A DNA stretch of 64,000 nt from Pseudopyrenochaeta lycopersici (Eukaryota; Ascomycota; Dothideomycetes; Pleosporales; Pseudopyrenochaetaceae): assembly GCA_003313425.1 (NCBI GenBank), contig NHZP01000077.1, positions 1-64,000 of the forward strand. Direction: 5' to 3'. Below, piece by piece: positions 57,921 to 64,000 of this stretch. How positions within the stretch are numbered: the stretch's first letter is position 1; each line of letters opens with the position of its first letter. A model generated the notes under the pieces. That model was given only the letters and a program-made list of their open reading frames with translations, was not told the origin of the DNA and did no database searches. Both the position numbers and the translations under genes were made by a program.

Positions 57921-58741
57921 CAGAAACCCGATTGATAAAAAGAGTGGCAAAGAAGAGTCATCTGACCCGCGACGTCCGTGCTCTGCTTTGCTTACAGGGG
58001 CTTATGCCTCTAGTCTTATTCAAGACTAACCCTTCGGTACTCGTTCCACTCGTTGGCAACGCATACGTGTAAAGTGTCAGGGGTAACCAGCGCAAGGCTG
58101 GTGACCACTTGACAACTTTCTAGTGAAAGGAATCATATATAGCACTCGAAAGTTGTCGGAGGGGGCCCGTGCCCCAACATGACCCATGTCTGCGCTCCCC
58201 GCGCCACAGCTAACGTGACCCTGCGTGACTGTCAGCCACAGGGAAAATGGACTTAGCCATTTTTTTTGAAGGTTCGATGTTCCATCTGAAGGGCTCCCAC
58301 ACCCTTACCGACTGACCTCCGGTAATCCAAATTCTTCATTGTCCCCACAACGACGTAAACCCTATATAACATAATTAATATATATATAAATATACTACTT
58401 TTGTTTTACAAAATAAAACAAGTATGAAATAACATACCTTCCTATTATTTTCCAATAATCTCCATACTACAACTCCCCTTGTATATCTACACTCCGCATC
58501 CTCGACGTACCTACGTAAAATCAGATAACATATCTACCCATCTATGATTACCAAGACACTCCATAGTACGCGTACACACTACTAACCTAATTTACCAATA
58601 ATGCACTTACCTTACAACTAAACAAGACCAAAGGTAAGAGAACATTACGATAATTGAGTTTCGCAAACTCTACAACAATTGAATGACAGAGACAGCTCCC
58701 TAGCCTCTACGTTACACCATCAACATCTCTGGAAAACAACG

Positions 58742-59323
58742 CTACGCGCCACCGCCAACTCTTACATGGCGAGGACGTACAGATATTTTTTTGTTTTTTC
58801 CTGCACGCAACCTGCGCAGGCCCTGAACAGCACCAGCAGTGCATACAAAGCTTCCTCCAAGTCGATCTCCACGACCATCACAGAAGCGCTGGCTACTCCG
58901 TACAAGACTTTCATCAACAACGTCATGAGAGGTTCCCTCTACGTCCGCCAGCGTTGGAAACCGCCCTAAATCACATACAGCCTCCAGCAGAGGACACGTC
59001 CGCGACAAAAAACACCCATCGCTCTCTTGGGTGCTAGGTGTATCCACATCGATTACATCAAAGCATAGAAGTTCCACATCTCCGAGCCAATCTAGGACGA
59101 TATCCATGTTTATAGGGCTACCCGCCACGATCCACACTGTGAAAAGACATGAAGTGGGATACACTTCCTGCAAACAACCAAAAAGCAGAGTACCATCTGC
59201 ACAGGACGTCGCCAACTCCGCCTGCAACTCCATCGTCAATCGCTGCACCCAGGATGACTTCATGATGCTGCTACCACAGACCAGCTGCACTTTAAAGCAG
59301 CGACACCTTGCTAATGATTCCAT
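58742..59323 (-). CDS. C38: orphan protein (193 aa), innermost cassette
   Basis: Single exon; two consecutive ATGs (59326, 59323), the second giving the MES start typical of the array. N-terminal half has alternating strands with cysteines (CRCFKVQLVCGSS, LLFGCLQEVYPTSCLFTVWIVAG); the middle is acidic (DWLGDVELLCFDVIDVDTP); the C-terminus is basic (LRRLRAGKNKK). No TKESG or SDAVG motif. No family recognised. A cryptic C-terminal intron cannot be excluded. Confidence 0.6.
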   Translation of the reverse strand: MESLARCRCFKVQLVCGSSIMKSSWVQRLTMELQAELATSCADGTLLFGCLQEVYPTSCLFTVWIVAGSPINMDIVLDWLGDVELLCFDVIDVDTPSTQESDGCFLSRTCPLLEAVCDLGRFPTLADVEGTSHDVVDESLVRSSQRFCDGRGDRLGGSFVCTAGAVQGLRRLRAGKNKKISVRPRHVRVGGGA

Positions 59324-59397
59324 CATCACCTACTAAAAGAGAAGAATAAAAAAATGTTCATAGAGACTGAACATTCACACTCCGTGCAGAAATGCTG

Positions 59398-59493
59398 TTT
59401 ATATGTTAATGTCTATGCTGTCTTTGCCAAGACACACTAGTCCCTAGTTGGCACGAGTGTGCCCCTTCCATGAATCTATGTCCATAGACCAAT
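59398..59493 (-). promoter_or_regulatory. C38 promoter
   Basis: TATA-like TTTATATG at about 59398-59405, inverted CCAAT at 59489-59493 with AATCAA/TTGATT arms. Confidence 0.6.
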
Positions 59494-59682
59494 CAAATGA
59501 TTGATTGAAATAAAATGTGGCAACCCAGCGTCACCTGACTCACACGGTCCGTGCTGCGTGTTGCTTACAGGGGGCAGCGCCTCTAAACTAATTCTAGTTT
59601 AACCCTTCGGTACTCCCTCCAGTCGTAGGCTCTGCTTACAGGTAAAGTGGCAAGGGTAACCAGCACGAGGCTGGTGACCACT

Positions 59683-59721
59683 TGACAACTTTCTAGTGAA
59701 AGGAACCCTAACCCTAACCCC
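59683..59721. other. Right array-telomere junction and interstitial telomere stub
   Basis: The last cassette ends CAACTTTCTAGTGAAAGGAA and passes directly into CCCTAACCCTAACCCC, about two and a half telomere units in the orientation of a left chromosome end, then unique sequence. TCATATATA and the second hairpin arm are absent. With the left junction, this places the whole array inside a telomere tract. Confidence 0.88.
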
Positions 59722-60092
59722 ATCCTTGAGCGCGTCCATATGGCTAGGTTAGTGTTATCTTTCTAATTTTAGTTCTAATCTAAACAGAACTTTATACTGC
59801 CTCCTCCTTCTTCTACGCTTTACGGCCGCCCTCTCTTCTTATTATAATACCTAACAGGCCCTCTACCTACCCTTTCTTCCTTACCCTTATTCTTTTATCC
59901 CGCTGCGCTTAGCTTCTTTTCCTACACTAGACAGCCTACTACTAACCTCTTTATTACGCTCCACGTTCTACACTAACAGGCTAACTACCTACTCTATTTC
60001 CTTTAATATCTCTCTTTATACTTTTATACAGGTTCTGCTGTATTCTTATACTACACTATTTTTCTCCTCTTCTTTCTAATATACCTCTCCTG

Positions 60093-60232
60093 CACAGGTT
60101 AAAGGGGTCTTCTATAAGTTAGGGGGTATTTTACAGGTTAGGAGACTTTTACAGGTTAAGTAGTCTTCTACAGGTTAGGGGGCCTTCTATAAGTTAGGGG
60201 ACTTCTACAAGTTAGGGGAACCTCCTATGTCT
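60093..60232. repeat. Minisatellite of about seven 17-20 base units
   Basis: Imperfect tandem units with the core TTCTAYARGTTAGGGG. Each unit contains a GTTAGGG-like telomere motif, mostly on the plus strand, opposite to the terminal tract. Confidence 0.7.
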
Positions 60233-60507
60233 ATTTTGTACATTCTAACTTTTACTTAACTATTAAGCAAAAGTTAGTCTCTAGTCGTACTCTCCTGTTC
60301 TCTAGCGGGTAATCTAGTCTACCCTCCCTTCTCTACTAAGCTGCTAGTTCCTTTAACATATGCTATAAATGCTACAAACACCTAACACATGTTATTACTC
60401 TATATACTACCCAACTAACTCGTTTCTAACTTCTAATCTAATAGGGACACAAGTCAGTTTCTACTATTCTAACTTCTAACCTAGCCGCAAGTCAGTCTAT
60501 AATGCCC

Positions 60508-60545
60508 TTTTCCTAATCCTAACCTAAGGTTTAGGGTTAGGGTTA
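60508..60545. repeat. Interstitial telomere-like repeats, opposed
   Basis: CCTAATCCTAACCTAA is followed directly by GGTTTAGGGTTAGGGTT, that is, degenerate telomere units in both orientations head to head. Confidence 0.65.
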
Positions 60546-61259
60546 TATAGAGTAGAGCCTTCTTAGTCTGCTTTATATAAGTGCACATACCCCTCCTCCT
60601 AAGTATATAAAAAACAGCACATCTAGCTTGCGTCTCTCTAGCCCATCTTAATCTTCAGTCCAAGCCACTTATAAAGCTAGGCCTCATCACTGCCATACAC
60701 AATCGCGGCGTCTTACATCTACTACTCTAGCCATAGCGTGCACGTCAGTTACTAAAAGGCAAGCAGCGCAGCTACTGCTTACTAAAGCACCCCGCTATAC
60801 TAGCAAGGAAAACTTATCCCTTGTGTCTTAAATGCACCCTGTACACTTGTCTCCTCCTACTTATCACAAATAGCTTACAGCGCCCAGCAATAGTAACACT
60901 ATGCATACTTCTCCCACTTTACATAGTATATAGATTTAACCTTAGCTTCTATCAACTTAATCTGCGCTTCGTTAGCCTTTGAACAATCCTTCTAATTATA
61001 GCGCGCTAGGTCCGCTTAAGTAACCATACAGATAGCGTACGCGTTACTCTAGCGCTGAAAGTGCTACTCTAGCCGCTCCAGCTTGTATATCACTTACTCC
61101 GTCCTTCGCTACTGCTAGATCTTAATTCTCCGCTCTTCCACAGCCATAGCTTACTCAAGCTCTCTACGCTACTCCTCTGCTGCAGCCGCTGCAGTATCAG
61201 CATGCGTCGCCTCTAGCTCTTCCTACTCTTCTTTAACGCCTTACCGCTTAGTACTACAG

Positions 61260-64000
61260 GGGTGTTACTCGCATAGATTACACTTTAACTCTCCTATCTC
61301 GCATTGCTGCCTATTCCGTCTGCTGTCTATGTGCCTATCTATTACAATTCTCCAGCACAATTTAGCAGTTAAGAACTCCTTTGCAGGGCGCTCTAACTTA
61401 TAGCTAAGCGCCTTCTTTACCCTCCCCTCTTTTATTAGATAGCACGCTCTTAGAACAATCAACTCACTGCCCAGCCCTGTTTGCCTAGCCTAGCCGCTCT
61501 CTTACACATATTAGAGCAACAGGAGACACATAGCAACATAGATTACTACCCAGACGCCTACAGCGTCGAGCCCAAGGCCTAGCATATTAGTAGCTGTGCA
61601 GAGCTTCTCTACGCCTAAGGTAAAGCTTCGCACTATACGTGCCTTCTCCTCGTCTGTATCCATCTAGCAGTAGTAGGTAAAGCACTACAGAAGCTTCGCA
61701 AGCCGCTTAGTCTCGTCTACTGTTAGACAATAGACGATGATCTGCGCCTCTAGTCTGTACTTCCTCCTCTTCGCAGCTATAAGCTTAATAAGTGCCTTAT
61801 CTAGCGTGCCCCATGTATACTCTAGCACCTAGTACGCAATATTCGCCCGCGTAGTGCGTTCGTCGCGGCATATAGTTACAGTCTAGGTATTAAGCCCTGC
61901 GGTCTAGAAGAAGGCGGGCTGCAGCGTTAGCAGTAAGGTCGCAGTTAGGTAGACAACCTACGTCCCATTCTCCGCCATCTCCGTCATCTTAAGGATGTCT
62001 GGCCGCTAGTCCTCTGTCAACTCTAGCAGCACGTAGCACTCGTCTATCACGATACGATCTAGCTAATGTAGCATGCGCTTCTCGTTAATAAACCTGCTAA
62101 ATCCCTTTGTAACCGCGCTCTCTAGAGTAACCAGCACAATTTAAGCCCAGTAAGGCGGTCTTCTTCCGTCCCACTTGGCGCAGGGAATGCTAAGCAGGTT
62201 GCAGTAGTCCTGCAGATCGTCTCGCAAGGCGTTTAACAGAGCAACAACAACGGTGACGCCGCCCGGCGAGATGGACGCGGGCAGCATAAACAGCATGCTC
62301 TTGCCTATGCTGGTAGCTATCACGACCAGCACGCGCAGCCGTCACTGCATCACAGCCCTGAGGCCTTCTTCCTGCTTACTACGATACTCGGCGTCCGGCC
62401 GCCCAGCGAGTCGCCTAAACTCTACCTTAAGGTCTACTATCGCGAGCGACGACTAGCGCTAGAGCGCCTGCTTCTCTTACTGCGCTATCATCTCCGCGCG
62501 GACACCAGGGTGCATGAGGCCGTCCTCCCAGGCAGAGGCAAACTCCAGCACGCGATGCTAGTCCATGCTTACGCGCCGGAACTCTTCCCGCTCAACTATA
62601 GTCTGAAAGGGAGACTCTATCATAGAGCAGCCGTAGTTACCTTTCTTAGTTTAAAGGCTGTAACCTAACTACAACGCTCGCGCATAGCTCGTCGTAGGCG
62701 CTTTATTCTAGTAGAGCACTTCCAGCCAGTCGCGTGCCTGTCCATCTTTAGCCAGCTCTCAGTGGATGGCCGGGTAGGCATGCCGCCAGGCGCGGGTGCT
62801 AAGGGCGGCGCTCATATACTAGAAAGTCTGCTCGCGCAGGACGCAGCGTATGCGATTAGTACCCCAGTACCTGTCTAGGTTAGCTAATTATACCTTCTCA
62901 CGGTCAGCATCGCCGTACTTGTCTCTGTCGTCGCTCTCTTCGCTGTCGCTCTCGTCCTCCTACTGCTCCTCTAGTTCTAGCTCCCAGAGAAAAGCAGTAG
63001 GGCGGGCAACGCTGTTGTGCAGTATCTAGAGATTGTCTATAAACAGTTAGCCGAGCCCAAGGAAGTATACTACTAGCTCACTTACCTCCCAGGGAACGTA
63101 GTAGTAGATAGTCTTAACACGCTTACTAAAGCTGTACCCCTTATAGTACGTAGTAGTAAAGGATACTAGACTACCTTCTACAAACACCCCTCAGCACCCA
63201 GCCCTATCTGCGCTGTTCTCGCACTATATTAAGGTAATCTCTGTCCCGCGCGCAGGTGCACTAGCAGAGAGGTGTACAAGGGTAAAGAGGCTCTCTTTAA
63301 ATTAACGCACACCCTTTATGTATCTAGCTACAGCGTCGTCGCGCCATAGCGTCCGCTCTAGCTACTACATACTGTCTATCCCACAGATAAATCTCTCCCT
63401 TAGCGGGGCCTCCTCCAATACCCAGTCTAGAAGCCAGTCTTACTACCTGTCTAGTTAGTTACTAGGGTGCTTCAGAAAGCTCTAGCCCGTAGCCAGCTCA
63501 GCTAGCTAGTCAATAAGTTTATCCACAGACACCTCTAGAAGCGTAGTACTCCTAGGCCGCACGCAGTCCGTATCGTCTAGATCTAAGAGTAGGACGTCCC
63601 TAAGTAACTATATTCGCGCCGTCTTGCACAGCCCCTTAACCATAGACTAGAGGTCGGCTAGCGAAAAACTCTGCTTATTAATAAGAAGATAGTCTCTATC
63701 CTACAACACGATGCCAGGAGCGTTACGTCGCCCTGCCTGTATTCTAGCTAGCGTACGCAAGCGCAGCATTCAATTCATAGGACTAGGCGTGCCTTTAAAG
63801 TCAGACAGCGTTATAAACCGTTCAGCTATGTCCCTAACTAGCTTATAGGTAGTAGGCGCTGTATCAGAGTCTTTCTAAAGCGCTTTATCTCGCTAGCAGC
63901 AGGCATAATACACCATAAGCGCTTTTAAGGTAGTAATTAGAGTAGACAGTATTAGCGAGAACTCGTGCGCCGGAACCTACCCACCGCCGTAGTAATTAGG
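61260..64000 (-). pseudogene. Telomere-linked RecQ-type helicase, RIP-like degenerate, runs off the window
   Basis: On the minus strand, helicase motifs occur in order: TSIGKSMLFMLPA (motif I, about 62275-62318), LDRIVIDECY (motif II, about 62040-62068), YLTATL (motif III, about 61935-61955), AQIIVYCLTVDETKRLAKLL (about 61680-61740), ATNMLGLGLDA then VVIYVAM (motif V, about 61530-61590), ESG..A and TGLGSELIVL (motif VI region, about 61450-61510), then a Cys-containing C-terminus (EIGELKCNLCE, about 61265-61300). This is the order of fungal subtelomeric RecQ helicases. Many TAG/TAA stops interrupt it, and DECH reads DECY; both fit C-to-T change at CpA. The upstream part (62.4-64.0 kb) is similarly decayed N-terminal or 5-prime sequence. 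Confidence 0.85.

Larger units (their letters stand above)
30..59705 (-). mobile_element. Telomere-embedded array of 38 one-gene cassettes
   Basis: The array is 38 head-to-tail units, each starting with TCATATATA and ending with GTGAAAGGAA. Starts: 30, 1603, 3169, 4743, 6304, 7889, 9464, 11041, 12618, 14200, 15789, 17354, 18943, 20518, 22092, 23658, 25250, 26827, 28409, 29984, 31303, 32892, 34474, 36066, 37637, 39224, 40789, 42358, 43943, 45528, 47097, 48677, 50266, 51837, 53406, 54993, 56558, 58133. Lengths are 1561-1592 except C20 (1319). Every cassette has one main gene on the minus strand. The 350-700 bases between each junction and the stop codon hold the conserved 3-prime block and an AT-rich spacer with no gene; the 350-450 bases beyond the start hold promoter and palindromes. 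Apparent exact copies: C8=C7, C21=C32=C12, C33=C24, C34=C30, C35=C25, C36=C11, C37=C19. No transposase, reverse transcriptase or Rep was recognised. That it is mobile is inference from the copies and the telomere junctions. Confidence 0.85.
59722..61264. other. TpA-rich subtelomeric flank, no gene seen
   Basis: Composition changes at once: TpA dinucleotides and CTA/TAG triplets become very frequent and no long frame survives. Apart from the short repeats listed separately I see nothing supportable. The look is that of RIP-degraded subtelomeric sequence. Confidence 0.6.

Noticed and set aside
30..59705. CRISPR array or bacterial integron
   Set aside because: Units are 1.57 kb with spliceosomal introns and TATA/CCAAT promoters next to a eukaryotic telomere; only the logic of cassette joining is similar.
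30..59705. Telomeric retrotransposon of the MoTeR type
   Set aside because: The telomere flanks are similar, but I find no reverse transcriptase or restriction-like endonuclease domain in any frame, and units are many different genes.
30..59705. Pneumocystis surface glycoprotein or trypanosome VSG array
   Set aside because: Proteins lack signal peptides and the expected repeats; every unit has its own promoter; the flank is a RIP-type fungal helicase.
61265..61462. Independent 65-residue gene
   Set aside because: It is the C-terminal remnant of the decayed helicase, in frame order with the preceding motifs.

Overview
This is the end of a chromosome, very probably from a filamentous ascomycete fungus. 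It opens with CCCTAA telomere repeats (1-29). Spliceosomal introns are short (47-76 bases) with CTAAC/CTGAC-like branch points. The inner flank (about 61.2-64.0 kb) holds a degenerate telomere-linked RecQ-type helicase whose stops and substitutions fit C-to-T change at CpA, as in repeat-induced point mutation (RIP). The species cannot be named from this sequence.

Between the terminal telomere and a 16-base stub of older telomere repeat (59706-59721) lies a 59.7 kb array of 38 head-to-tail cassettes (C1-C38, numbered from the telomere). Each has a single gene transcribed toward the telomere (minus strand). Thirty-seven cassettes are 1561-1592 bases long although their genes encode about 130-280 residues; only C20 (1319 bases) is short, and it lacks the block next to its junction. 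Each cassette reads, along the plus strand: half of a junction hairpin, a conserved 3-prime block, an AT-rich spacer, the gene in reverse, a promoter with TATA and inverted CCAAT boxes about 86-100 bases apart, a run of short palindromes, and the other half of the junction hairpin. The array enters and leaves telomere repeat at the same point where cassettes join each other, at a shared AA dinucleotide inside the hairpin loop.

There are 30 distinct cassettes and 8 apparently exact copies. Copies are whole cassettes in new neighbourhoods; C24 and C25 are adjacent in one place, while their copies C33 and C35 have a copy of C30 (C34) exactly between them. This is cassette shuffling at the junction.

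Twenty distinct cassettes (25 loci) encode one divergent two-exon protein family, usually 230-270 residues, with a TKESG motif, an AELS-x-EALDVL-like segment, an invariant C-x-C-x5-C-x2-C motif and a WF-x-G-x-SDAVG tail. I do not recognise it. Ten distinct cassettes carry other genes: a clear Rad52-type annealing protein (C19, copy C37), an arginine-rich small protein (C22) that could be structural, two possible membrane proteins (C20, C28), and orphans (C14, C15, C24, C25, C31, C38).

My reading, as inference: this is a telomere-resident, multi-cassette mobile element or multipartite DNA virus-like element whose unit is a 1.57 kb one-gene module, possibly a circle, with its own annealing protein and a junction hairpin as the join site. 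No replication initiator, integrase or reverse transcriptase was recognised. The array shows no RIP-like decay although the flank does, so it is probably a late arrival or is protected.
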